This document shows positions 1-6,293 of a stretch of 6,783 nucleotides of DNA, piece after piece. How positions within the stretch are numbered: the first letter of the stretch is position 1; every line of letters starts with the position of its first letter. The stretch comes from Candidatus Scatosoma pullistercoris (GTDB taxonomy: Bacteria > Bacillota > Clostridia > Christensenellales > Borkfalkiaceae). Under the pieces are notes generated by a model, which ran no database searches, was not told the origin of the DNA, and worked only from the letters and a program-made list of their open reading frames with translations. The position numbers were made by a program, and so were the translations under genes. The stretch lies in contig DVMZ01000022.1 of the NCBI GenBank assembly GCA_018714725.1, positions 1-6,783 of the forward strand, written 5' to 3'.

Positions 1-35
1 TCCGGCAAATCAATTCCTTGCACTTCCGGAAACAT
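1..35 (-). CDS. Possible 5' end of a leftward gene (partial)
   Basis: An ATG at 33-35 opens a frame of eleven complete codons (MFPEVQGIDLP) that runs off the left edge. It is preceded by GGAAGAGAG, a purine-rich site resembling the one before the zinc-ribbon gene start at 2801 (GAAAAGAGAG then ATG). It lies about 205 nt downstream of the start predicted from the promoter at 248-276, so it fits as the gene controlled by that leader. Eleven residues are too few to name a product. The AGAGAG just before it could instead be part of RNA structure, so the start is tentative. Confidence 0.35.
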   Translation of the reverse strand, partial: MFPEVQGIDLP

Positions 36-241
36 CTCTCTTCCGCATAACGTGCGGTTCCCGTCGCCGGCTACTTTTCTTCTCCGCATCCGAGCCTCTT
101 TTCGGCCGATCGGTCAGGGTTCCCCGGCGAAGCTCCAAAGGGAAAGGGCAAACGGCTCCGTTTTCCCCGCCTTTCAGCCTGCGGACAGGGATCTCTTTTC
201 AAACGGCTGGGCGCCGACGCCCGCTTTTTCATCGCTTCTTA
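36..241 (-). promoter_or_regulatory. Structured 5' leader, T-box-like
   Basis: This is the predicted transcript leader of the promoter at 248-276. Read on the minus strand it can fold into a long imperfect stem: GAAGC (238-234) with GCTTC (133-129), GGGCG (222-218) with TGCCC (150-146), CGGC (216-213) with GCCG (156-153), CCGTTT (206-201) with AAACGG (163-158), and CCCTGTC (190-184) with GGCGGGG (171-165). A purine bulge GAAAAGAGAT (200-191) lies on the 5' side and the apical loop ends GGCTGAAA. In T-box leaders, stem I has an AG-rich bulge and a GGNUGNAA-type apical loop, with the specifier loop on the 3' side. Here that loop would be 145-134. Further along, GGGAACCGC (64-56) resembles the T-box motif UGGAACCGC, but the first U that pairs with the tRNA end is G. 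The canonical AGUA of the specifier loop is also absent from this stem. A T-box is the best guess; another leader class is possible. Confidence 0.45.
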
Positions 242-247
242 CCGAGT

Positions 248-276
248 ATTATAGCCTTTTCGCCCGAAAAAGTCAA
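248..276 (-). promoter_or_regulatory. Sigma-A promoter firing leftward
   Basis: The minus strand has TTGACT at 276-271 (-35), exactly 17 bases, then TATAAT at 253-248 (-10). Initiation is expected near 241. This is the closest match to consensus in the window. It lies after the end of the YjdF-like gene and points to the left edge, so it starts a new transcription unit whose coding part is outside or only just inside the window. Confidence 0.85.
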
Positions 277-298
277 CCGTTTTTTGCGGATACGACAG

Positions 299-344
299 AA
301 AACTTGTTCCGCCCGGACCGCCAAAGTTTCCCGGCCCGGACAAT
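299..344 (-). terminator. Possible weak intrinsic terminator
   Basis: Just after the stop of the YjdF-like gene, the minus strand has CCGGGCC (339-333) pairing with GGTCCGG (319-313) around a 13-nt loop. TTGT and ACAA flanks can pair at the base, and GTTTTC follows. The T run is short and separated from the GC stem, so termination may be inefficient. The position, between this gene and the next promoter at 248-276, is what would be expected. Confidence 0.35.
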
Positions 345-1285
345 CAACCCTTTTCCGGCGGTTTCCGCCGCCGCTCTTCCCGCGCAGCCGCCCGGCTCTT
401 TTCCCGGATCATGCGCCCGTACGCCTCCGCAAATTCCTCTTCGTCCATGCGTTCGACATTTTCGCGGATATATTGCGGAATTTTTTTATAGGACATCAGG
501 AGTTTTCCCTCAAACCAGTCCGGGCGGAAACGGAGGCCGATCAGCGCCGCCACGCACACCACCACCGCGCCGATTATATTCACCAGCATATCCTGCATAC
601 TGTCGGCAAGCCCGCTGCCACGAATGTCCGTCGCCACATACCTGCCCAGCTCTTCCGACCAGATTACGCCGTCTTTCCAGCGCTGCATGTTGGCGGCGTG
701 TTCAAAGCCGCCGATCCGGTAACTGATCCCGTCCACCGCATATTCCACCAGTTCCCAGACATACTCGATCGAAAGCGCGAAACAGAAACTGAACAGGACG
801 ACGAAAAAGGGAGACAGGCGCACATGACCGCTTCTGAGATTGTTCAAAGACAATACGACGGAAAACCCGATAAAGGCGATCACCGCGCCGCCCACCGTAT
901 GTAAAGTCTTGTCAAACAGAGCGTAAGAATCATAAAAGCGATAAATTTCGCCGAGGATAAAATGGATAAAAATAAACAGATAGACGATGACGGCGATAAA
1001 ATCGGGCACGCGCACTTTCAGCCGCTTCTGAAAAAACACGGGAATGTTCAGACAGATCAGGGCCAGCACGCACATCTGTATCTGATTGACGTACACTTCC
1101 AGCATTTCCCGGGATCCCAAAATACACCGGATCAGGGAATATACCGCCGAAGCGGACACCAGAAGGGTCATGACCAGCAACAGCCAATACAGCACCCGGT
1201 TGCCCTTATGCTGTCTGATTCGCTTTGCCGTGCGGAACGCGATCAGTTCTTCCCGTTCCGCGCTGTTTTTTCTTTCCGGTTCCAT
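344..1285 (-). CDS. Six-helix membrane protein, YjdF/DUF2238-like
   Basis: The 313-residue product is an integral membrane protein with about six hydrophobic segments, near residues 32-52, 66-84, 93-115, 128-148, 157-180 and 231-251. It has a charged N-terminus and a basic, probably cytoplasmic tail after residue 252 that ends in an Arg/Glu-rich run. Polar residues sit in or beside the helices: FDKTLH (124-129), EYVWELVEY (174-182), and a D-x-x-GSG-LADSMQDML stretch (220-234). The pattern Tyr-Asp-Lys then His, Glu-Tyr/Trp-Glu, then GS/Q-G-x-x-D-x-x-x-D-M recalls the YjdF (DUF2238) family, whose function is unknown. GGAGGT with a 6-nt spacer precedes the ATG. It is the last gene before the promoter at 248-276 and lies 201 bp after mscL. 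That gap holds only a small ACGGC/GCCGT hairpin (1427-1439) without a T run. Membrane location is well supported; the family assignment is from memory of motifs. Confidence 0.8.
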   Translation of the reverse strand: MEPERKNSAEREELIAFRTAKRIRQHKGNRVLYWLLLVMTLLVSASAVYSLIRCILGSREMLEVYVNQIQMCVLALICLNIPVFFQKRLKVRVPDFIAVIVYLFIFIHFILGEIYRFYDSYALFDKTLHTVGGAVIAFIGFSVVLSLNNLRSGHVRLSPFFVVLFSFCFALSIEYVWELVEYAVDGISYRIGGFEHAANMQRWKDGVIWSEELGRYVATDIRGSGLADSMQDMLVNIIGAVVVCVAALIGLRFRPDWFEGKLLMSYKKIPQYIRENVERMDEEEFAEAYGRMIREKSRAAAREERRRKPPEKG

Positions 1286-1486
1286 GGTTCCACCTCCGCC
1301 CTTTTCAATTTTTCGTCTTTCCGTCGCCCGTCCGTTCTTCCGGTCCGCTTTTCCGGAGTTTATCCCCTTTCTCCTCCCATCCTCTTTCGTCTTTTCGCAT
1401 TTCGCCGCGCTTTTTCGGGATTTTTTACGGCTTTGCCGTATGCCCGACGGGTTTTGCCCCTGTCCGCCGCCGCCAGCGTTTGCGGC

Positions 1487-2140
1487 TCAGCCCCTGTCTC
1501 TGAGCAGATCCCGGATCTCCTCCAGAAGTTTATGATTGTCCCGCTCGCGCGCTTCTTCTTCCGCTTTTTTCTGCGCCGCAAGCGCCTCTTCTTCCTCGCG
1601 CGCCTTTGCCGCCCGTTCCTCTTCCAGCCGCTTTTCCTCCGCCTGTTCCGCTTTCTCCCGGGCAAGCTCCGCCGCATACCTGGCCCGCGCTTCCGAGCGT
1701 TTCAACCCCTCGCCGCGGTATTTTTTGACAGCCGCTTTCTCCGTCAGATACTCTTCGCGCGCCTTTTCTTTCATTTCGGAAAACTTATTGATGGCCTTCA
1801 CGATACAAAACAGCACGAACGCGAGAAGCAGGAAATTGACGACCGCATTGAGAAACGCGCCCCAATCGATGTAGATGGAATTTTCCAGCGACAGCGCTCC
1901 GTTTTCGTCATATCCGCGTTTGAGAAAGGTAAACAGTTCGCTCAGCGTATCCTTCCCGAGCAACAGGGCGAGAAGCCAGTTGATCAACGGTTTGAGAATA
2001 TAGTTGCTGAGCGCGTTGACGATCGCGGTAAACGCGCCGCCCACCATGACGCCGACGGCCAGATCGAGCACGTTGCCGCGCGTGATAAACTTTTTGAACT
2101 CGCCGAAAAAACTCTTCAGCGCCCCTCTTTTTTCTTTCAC
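1487..2140 (-). CDS. mscL: Large-conductance mechanosensitive channel with charged insertion
   Basis: MscL opens a wide pore in the cytoplasmic membrane when turgor stretches it, releasing small solutes on osmotic downshock. The product is 217 residues from a GTG start at 2140, which has AGGAGG seven bases upstream. A TTG at 2158 in the same frame is rejected because its reading would translate that ribosome site. The N-terminal amphipathic helix and TM1 carry the family signature: RGNVLDLAVGVMVGGAF, residues 21-37, including the pore-lining Asp and glycines. TM2 is about 95-117. The C-terminus ends in LLEEIRDLL (205-213), the usual cytoplasmic helix. MscL proteins are normally about 120-150 residues. 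The excess here is a Glu/Lys/Arg/Ala-rich, probably coiled-coil stretch at about 120-201, between TM2 and the final helix. No clear promoter is seen in the 142 bp upstream. Confidence 0.93.
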   Translation of the reverse strand: MKEKRGALKSFFGEFKKFITRGNVLDLAVGVMVGGAFTAIVNALSNYILKPLINWLLALLLGKDTLSELFTFLKRGYDENGALSLENSIYIDWGAFLNAVVNFLLLAFVLFCIVKAINKFSEMKEKAREEYLTEKAAVKKYRGEGLKRSEARARYAAELAREKAEQAEEKRLEEERAAKAREEEEALAAQKKAEEEARERDNHKLLEEIRDLLRDRG

Positions 2141-2282
2141 AGACTTTCCTCCTTGCAAAAACCCGCACCTTCTCCCGAGTCCGTCCCCGCGCTTTTCCCG
2201 CGGTTTCCTCTGCCGCTTCGGGGAAATTTCTCTCCCCGCCGCCGTACGCCTTTCTTTTTCCGTCCCCGCGCGATCAGGTCTT

Positions 2283-2801
2283 TCAGAAGCCGGTTTCCGA
2301 AAAAGCCAGTACCATAGACAACACGATCAATACCAGATTCAGTCCCGATACGACCAGCCCCGCAATCGCCATTGCGCGTCCGTTCTTTCTCTTTCGGAGA
2401 CGAAACATTGCGCAAATGCTCAGCACCAGTCCCGCGGGCCAGAAAAGAAAGGAACAGATCAACCCCGCCAGCGCGAGATTCGCGCCCGACTCGTCCGCCT
2501 CTTCCGGCAATCGGCTGAACGCCGGCGGATTATAATAGTAGCCGTCTTTTTCTCCCCCGGCCCCGGCCGCGGTATTTTCTCCGGACCGCATTCCCCGGCC
2601 GGCACGATACGCCTCCAGATTCAGGCTCCCGTCCGGATTGATGGCGGGATCGGCGCCCGCAGGCGTATTCCGCCCCCATGCCTGCGAGGGCGGCAGCACC
2701 TCATGCCTGCTCACCTTCTCCCCATATTCCGTAAACGCCCCGCAATACGGACAGAACATTGCCTGATCGTCCAGCTTTTTTCCGCAGAATCCGCAATACA
2801 T
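2283..2801 (-). CDS. Zinc-ribbon protein with two membrane helices (DUF4190-like)
   Basis: The 172-residue product begins with a zinc ribbon: Cys3, Cys6, Cys17 and Cys20, in two CxxCG-type knuckles. A flexible linker of about 80 residues follows, rich in Gly, Ala, Pro and Tyr. The C-terminal third has two hydrophobic helices, about 108-131 and 143-166, joined by a basic loop (RLRKRKNGR). This layout matches the common Bacillota proteins with an N-terminal zinc ribbon and a DUF4190-type membrane domain, whose role is not known. The ribbon and basic loop probably face the cytoplasm. The start is the ATG directly before the first knuckle; its ribosome site is weak (GAAAAGAGAG). The upstream gap (2802-3045) has AT-rich candidates for a -10 (TATAAC at 2835-2830, TAAAAT at 2975-2970) but no convincing -35. 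Confidence 0.82.
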   Translation of the reverse strand: MYCGFCGKKLDDQAMFCPYCGAFTEYGEKVSRHEVLPPSQAWGRNTPAGADPAINPDGSLNLEAYRAGRGMRSGENTAAGAGGEKDGYYYNPPAFSRLPEEADESGANLALAGLICSFLFWPAGLVLSICAMFRLRKRKNGRAMAIAGLVVSGLNLVLIVLSMVLAFSETGF

Positions 2802-3045
2802 CTCTCTTTTCCCGTCCTTTCATCCTCTTGTTATATTTGATATTTCCGGCTGCCCGGCCCGTCGGATTTCCTTCCTTTGTCCCAAATGTTCCTTCCGATC
2901 CGGTTTCCGAGCCGTTCCCGGCGCCCCTGTTCCGTTCCCGAGCTTTCCGGAACGCAATCCCGCTTTCTTATTTTACGGCAGGGCAGCCGCGCATATGACC
3001 GATTCCCGGAAAGCCTACCCAAACGATGCCCGAACGTTCAGACCG

Positions 3046-4956
3046 TCAGGCGGAACGCCCCCGGACGCTCTTGTCCGCCGTGACCAGCATTGCCGTCCGG
3101 CCGCTTTCGTCCACAGCCGGACCTGCCCCGGCCGCCTGCCCGTTCCGGGCCTGTCCCGAAAAAATTTCCGGAAGGGGTATGCCGCCTTTCATCAGCAATT
3201 CTCCGGAAACGGTATATTCCGCCGCGCCCTCTTCCGAGCGGAAGCGCACGACGTAAACCGAAGCCGGATCCAATCCCTTCCAGAACATCCGCCCTCCCTC
3301 TTTTCCGGGGAAAACGGCCGCAAGCGCACATCCTTTGTTTTCCGCGACGGCGCAAATCCCGGGGACGCCGCCCGCGTCGCCGAGGTCATACCATTCGCCG
3401 TACTCCGCCGCGCGGCGATACTTTTTATAGAAGGAAAGGAATTTTCCGACCGCTTCCGCCCCGTCGGGGGAAAGCGGGCCGTCCGCGCGAAATCCCGGCG
3501 TTCCGAAAAGTGCGGAAATCGCAACCCTGCCCCCCGCTTCTTCTGCCGATAAACGGAAAGACACCGCGGTCTGCGGGCAAATGCCCGCCTCCCGGAAAAG
3601 CCGCGCCGGCGCGCGGAAACGCTGAAAACAGGAGAGCAGGCCCGGGCAGGGCTCCCCGAAGTCCCCTTCAAAAAGGACGCCGGGGAATTTTTCCGTCAGT
3701 TTTTCCAAAACGGCGCAAAGCCCTTCCGCATACCCCGAACGCCCCGCTTCGAGCAGGCTCCGGGCGCCGGATTTCCAGCGCACGCACGCCGCTTTCGTCC
3801 CGGACACAGCGGCGGATACGGTGCGCACTATGTATTTCCGGACGCGCGGATCGGCGAGATCGAGAAGAATTTCCGGCCCCGTTTTGCCCGGAATTCTCAA
3901 TGCAAAGTCGGGATGTTTTTTCAGCACGGGATCCTGCACCCCCGCTCTCTCCGGGCAAAGCGTCAGCCCGAATTTCATGCCGCGCGAACGGATTCCTTCC
4001 GCAAGAACGCCCGCTTCCCGCGCCTGACCGGCGTCTTCCTCCTCCAGTTCCGGACAATTTCCCGACGGACATTCGAGGAGAAAGAGCTCCGCCCCCGCTT
4101 TCGCCCAGCTCTCCGCCGCGGCAAAAATTTCTTCCGGAGTTTTCCCTCTGCCGTCGTATTCCACGGCGACGGGGCGCTCTTTTTCCCTCCATTTCCCTCG
4201 GACGACATGGCGGCCGAAAAAACCGCGCAGGGCGCGAAGCGCTTCGCCGCGATCGGGCGCGAATACCGAAACCGCCTCCGAAGAAAAAAGGCTCTCCCCC
4301 GGCGCCAGAATCCGGTCGGGAAGAAAATCCCCGTCCCCGGAAAACACGCGGGTGCAACTTTCGGACGATTGCGTCCTGCTCGCCCCCTCGCCCGCGCCGA
4401 GCAAAGCGATCGCGTAGGCGCCCTGTTTCCCCGTCAGAATCATCGGTTCGCCCGCGCGGGAGGACGCGGCGTTCAGCCCTCCCGGCAACCCGAGCGCCAG
4501 GGAATCCAGCCGCCGCACCGAAACTTCTTTCCTTCCGCCGTTGACCAGACGGGAAGAAAACACCACCCCGTCGCAATCGTCAAAGACCGTACAAAAGAAA
4601 AACAATCTGAGTTTTGCCGATTCCTCCGCAAATTCCAGGCAGAGCGTCTGCCCCGCAGTTTTGCCGGGAAGAGAAAAAGAAGAGGGCAGGGGTGAGATCA
4701 CCGGCTTTTCCGTCAGTCGGGCGCGCTGAAAGACAAACCCGGAAACAAGCGCCGTTCCCGCCTGGGAACAAGAGAGAAAACTTTCCGCTCCGCAGGAAAA
4801 CAGCGGCCCCCCTTCCGAAAAAAGACAGCCGTAATCGGAACCGGGCACCGAGAGCCGCTCCCCGTAATAAAGAAACTCCGCCGTCCCCTCTGCCCGGATG
4901 AGCAGAGTGGTCGAAGGAGTATCCAGCTTGTACACATTTGCTTTGCGTCTGATCAT
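3046..4956 (-). CDS. GH36 alpha-galactosidase-like protein, predicted catalytically inactive
   Basis: The 636-residue product follows the GH36 layout: an N-terminal beta domain (about 1-245, with LYYGERL at 29-35 and FCTVFDDCD at 121-129), a TIM-barrel region (about 260-490) and a C-terminal beta domain. Family landmarks remain: MKFG (327-330), KKHPD (346-350), LLDLADPRVRKYI (364-376) and LSFYKKYR (507-514). The catalytic sites do not. The family KWD, whose Asp is the nucleophile, reads R393-W394-K395. The SDDxD block holding the acid/base aligns with R448-APA (448-451). The DDGW loop aligns with E295-CPS, and the SxGGxR motif is lost. It is about 80-100 residues shorter than typical members, apparently from the N-domain and barrel loops. 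The frame is open over 1.9 kb, so this is not simple decay. No signal peptide is seen, so it is probably cytoplasmic. The ribosome site before the ATG is weak. It lies 35 bp after the CotF-like gene. The fold is fairly sure; the binding or regulatory role is unknown. Confidence 0.78.
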   Translation of the reverse strand: MIRRKANVYKLDTPSTTLLIRAEGTAEFLYYGERLSVPGSDYGCLFSEGGPLFSCGAESFLSCSQAGTALVSGFVFQRARLTEKPVISPLPSSFSLPGKTAGQTLCLEFAEESAKLRLFFFCTVFDDCDGVVFSSRLVNGGRKEVSVRRLDSLALGLPGGLNAASSRAGEPMILTGKQGAYAIALLGAGEGASRTQSSESCTRVFSGDGDFLPDRILAPGESLFSSEAVSVFAPDRGEALRALRGFFGRHVVRGKWREKERPVAVEYDGRGKTPEEIFAAAESWAKAGAELFLLECPSGNCPELEEEDAGQAREAGVLAEGIRSRGMKFGLTLCPERAGVQDPVLKKHPDFALRIPGKTGPEILLDLADPRVRKYIVRTVSAAVSGTKAACVRWKSGARSLLEAGRSGYAEGLCAVLEKLTEKFPGVLFEGDFGEPCPGLLSCFQRFRAPARLFREAGICPQTAVSFRLSAEEAGGRVAISALFGTPGFRADGPLSPDGAEAVGKFLSFYKKYRRAAEYGEWYDLGDAGGVPGICAVAENKGCALAAVFPGKEGGRMFWKGLDPASVYVVRFRSEEGAAEYTVSGELLMKGGIPLPEIFSGQARNGQAAGAGPAVDESGRTAMLVTADKSVRGRSA

Positions 4957-4963
4957 AAAATCG

Positions 4964-4987
4964 GGAAACCGCCCTCAGGCGGGAACC
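4964..4987 (-). promoter_or_regulatory. Hairpin in the 35-bp gap before the GH36-like gene
   Basis: On the minus strand CCGCC (4982-4978) pairs with GGCGG (4973-4969) around a TGAG loop. A GG/CC extension lies across an internal loop, and GATTTT then ATG follows. It sits between the TGA of the CotF-like gene and the next start codon. It could be a weak terminator or attenuator, or could affect ribosome access, since the only Shine-Dalgarno-like purines (GAGGGCGG) lie inside it. The T run is only four bases. Confidence 0.4.
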
Positions 4988-4991
4988 TCCG

Positions 4992-5216
4992 TCAGTATTT
5001 TGCCTTTCCGCTCCGCAGGGAACCCAGCAGATCGCAGAGTAAAAAAATTTCTTCCGCCGCCAACGAAAACGCGCCGACCAGCTCCGTTCTCGTCTCCTTT
5101 CTCTCCGCGGACGAAATCGCCGCACAGTATTGCGCGAGAATGGCTTTTTCCATAGTAAGCATGTCCCGCAGACTGTCGGCTTCATTCAGCGTAATTTCAC
5201 GTTTGCTTGCCTTCAT
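4992..5216 (-). CDS. Small helical protein, CotF-like (spore coat family)
   Basis: The product has 74 residues and two predicted amphipathic helices. The stretch from LRDMLTMEKAILAQYC (16-31) to AAEEIFLLCDLLGSL (52-66) resembles the short CotF-like spore coat proteins of Clostridia, which typically read D-M-L-x-x-E-K-x-x-x-x-x-Y in helix 1. The C-terminal GWY motif common in that family is missing. The start at 5216 overlaps the TGA of the preceding gene as ATGA, with GGGAGG about seven bases upstream, so the two are likely translationally coupled. An upstream in-frame start at 5384 would overlap the whole preceding gene and is rejected. Membership is judged by pattern only. A spore role is not shown, as no sporulation promoter or neighbour is visible. 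Confidence 0.65.
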   Translation of the reverse strand: MKASKREITLNEADSLRDMLTMEKAILAQYCAAISSAERKETRTELVGAFSLAAEEIFLLCDLLGSLRSGKAKY

Positions 5217-5419
5217 CTGCTCCCTCCCGAAAGTTTTTCCAGCGTCTCTTTGCGCTGTTCGTGCCGGAGCGCAAGCGCTTCCATATCTTCCGAAAGCGCC
5301 GTGTCGGTCAGGATCCGGGAATAAATCCCCGCCTTTTTCGCCGCGAGTTCTTCCGCCTGCGCCAGCTTCAAAAGCGTCTCGCATTCTTTGCCGCAGCCGG
5401 AACCGTCGTGTTTCTCCAT
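5213..5419 (-). CDS. Small helical protein of unknown function
   Basis: The 68-residue product has a Cys-containing N-terminus (GCGKEC, 8-13) followed by two probable helices, about 12-35 and 42-63. These are rich in Leu, Ala, Glu and Lys and are separated by a TDTAL turn. No named domain is recognised. The helical hairpin resembles ferritin-like or CotF-like half-units, and its partner gene downstream is CotF-like. The ATG has an AGGGAGG site six bases upstream, a very good ribosome site. Upstream, TATAAA/TAAAAT at 5478-5471 could be a -10, without a good -35. The overlap of start and stop with the next gene suggests the two proteins are made together. Confidence 0.65.
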   Translation of the reverse strand: MEKHDGSGCGKECETLLKLAQAEELAAKKAGIYSRILTDTALSEDMEALALRHEQRKETLEKLSGGSR

Positions 5420-5511
5420 AAAAAACCTCCCTTTTTCTTACTCATCCGCAAGTATGCGGAAAGGAGAGGAATTTTATACCGGACTGCGCCCGGGTTTTTC
5501 GGGAGACCTGC

Positions 5512-5592
5512 GGACAGCGGGGCCATGGAGCGATGACCGGACAGCGGGACCATGGAGCGATGACCGGACAGCGGGACCATACGGCGATGACC
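5512..5592. repeat. Three tandem copies of a 27-bp repeat
   Basis: Units lie at 5512-5538, 5539-5565 and 5566-5592. The consensus begins GGACAGCGGGACCATGG and continues AGCGATGACC. Units 1 and 2 differ at one base. Unit 3 differs from unit 2 at two neighbouring bases (CATACGG against CATGGAG region). The array fills most of the gap between the nth stop (5614) and the ATG at 5419. Because 27 is a multiple of three, frames through it stay open on both strands, but none has a ribosome site or extends into a recognisable protein. It is best read as an intergenic minisatellite. Confidence 0.9.
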
Positions 5593-5613
5593 GCACCCTG
5601 AACGGCGGGGGGG

Positions 5614-6255
5614 CTATTTTTTCCGGGCGTTTTCCGCGAAAAAGTCGCAAAAGGGCGAAAGGGTGCAATTTGCGCAATCGGGCTTACGGGAATGGCACAC
5701 TCTCCGACCGTGATAGATCAGCCAGTGATGCGCCTTTGACCAGTCCTTTTTCGGCACCGCCCGGTGCAATCCCTTCTCGACTTCCGCCGGCGTCTTGCCC
5801 TTTGCCAGTCCGAGGCGGTTGCTGACCCTGAACACATGGGTATCCACGGCGATGGCGTCCCCGCCGAACGCCACGGAATACACCACGTTGGCGGTTTTTT
5901 GCCCCACCCCCGCGAGGCTCTTCAATTCTTCCACCGTTTTCGGGATTTCCCCGCCGAAACGATCGAGAATGTCCCGGCTGGCGGACAGGATGTGTTCGGC
6001 TTTGCTCTTGTATAACCCGCAGGAAAAGATATATTTTTCCAGTTCCTCCTGAGAGAGAAGGCACATCGAAGCGGGCGTGGAATGCTCCGCAAACAGTTTC
6101 TCCGTCACCAGGTTCACCCGCTCGTCCGTGCACTGCGCGGACAGAATCACCGCCACCAGCAATTCGTAGGCAGAGCCGTAATGCAGGGCGGGACGGGCGT
6201 CGGGATACAGCCGCGCGAGCTCGGAAAGCGCCGCTTTTTTATCGCTCAGTTTCAT
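5614..6255 (-). CDS. nth: Endonuclease III (DNA glycosylase/AP lyase)
   Basis: Nth removes oxidised pyrimidines from DNA in base excision repair and cuts the resulting abasic site by beta-elimination. The product is 213 residues, the usual length. The helix-hairpin-helix LAGVGQKTA (114-122) contains the catalytic Lys120, and VDTHVFRV (137-144) contains Asp138, at the same numbering as the E. coli enzyme. The [4Fe-4S] ligands are Cys187, Cys194, Cys197 and Cys203 in the C-x6-C-x2-C-x5-C spacing. The substrate-side motif LSAQCTD (38-44) is intact. The start at 6255 is chosen because the family N-terminus begins here and a promoter -10 lies only nine bases upstream. An in-frame TTG at 6462 would include two terminators and is rejected. 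No Shine-Dalgarno site precedes the ATG. The gene appears complete and functional. Confidence 0.97.
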   Translation of the reverse strand: MKLSDKKAALSELARLYPDARPALHYGSAYELLVAVILSAQCTDERVNLVTEKLFAEHSTPASMCLLSQEELEKYIFSCGLYKSKAEHILSASRDILDRFGGEIPKTVEELKSLAGVGQKTANVVYSVAFGGDAIAVDTHVFRVSNRLGLAKGKTPAEVEKGLHRAVPKKDWSKAHHWLIYHGRRVCHSRKPDCANCTLSPFCDFFAENARKK

Positions 6256-6264
6256 AACGGTTTT

Positions 6265-6293
6265 ATTATAGCATAAAAAATCGCCCGACGCAA
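6265..6293 (-). promoter_or_regulatory. Promoter of nth, giving a leaderless transcript
   Basis: The minus strand has TTGCGT at 6293-6288, a 17-bp spacer, then TGC-TATAAT with the -10 hexamer at 6270-6265 and an extended TGn. Initiation 6-8 bases downstream falls at about 6259-6257, only two to four bases before the ATG at 6255. The absence of any ribosome site there agrees with a leaderless mRNA. The -35 lies inside the stem of the terminator at 6282-6317. Confidence 0.75.

Noticed and set aside
1427..1439. ACGGC/GCCGT hairpin after mscL as a terminator
   Set aside because: On the minus strand the stem is followed by A, not T; the T run is on the wrong side.
2141..2158. TTG start for mscL six codons upstream
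   Set aside because: The extension would encode the AGGAGG ribosome site; GTG at 2140 is correctly spaced from it.
962..2317. Long plus-strand open frame (about 450 codons)
   Set aside because: It is antisense to the YjdF-like and mscL genes, its product is Phe/Arg/Pro-rich low complexity, and it has no ribosome site; high GC and codon bias of the opposite strand explain it.
3090..4544. Plus-strand open frame of 484 codons
   Set aside because: It mirrors the GH36-like gene; the Arg/Pro-rich product has no domain, and the minus strand shows clear family motifs.
3046..4956. GH36-like gene as a decaying pseudogene
   Set aside because: No frameshift or stop occurs in 1.9 kb and structural motifs persist in all domains, so an intact inactive homologue is the better reading.
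5368..5580. Repeat peptide (MVPLSGHRS units) encoded across the 27-bp array
   Set aside because: There is no ribosome site, and it overlaps the well-supported gene starting at 5419 in another frame; multiples of three keep any frame open.
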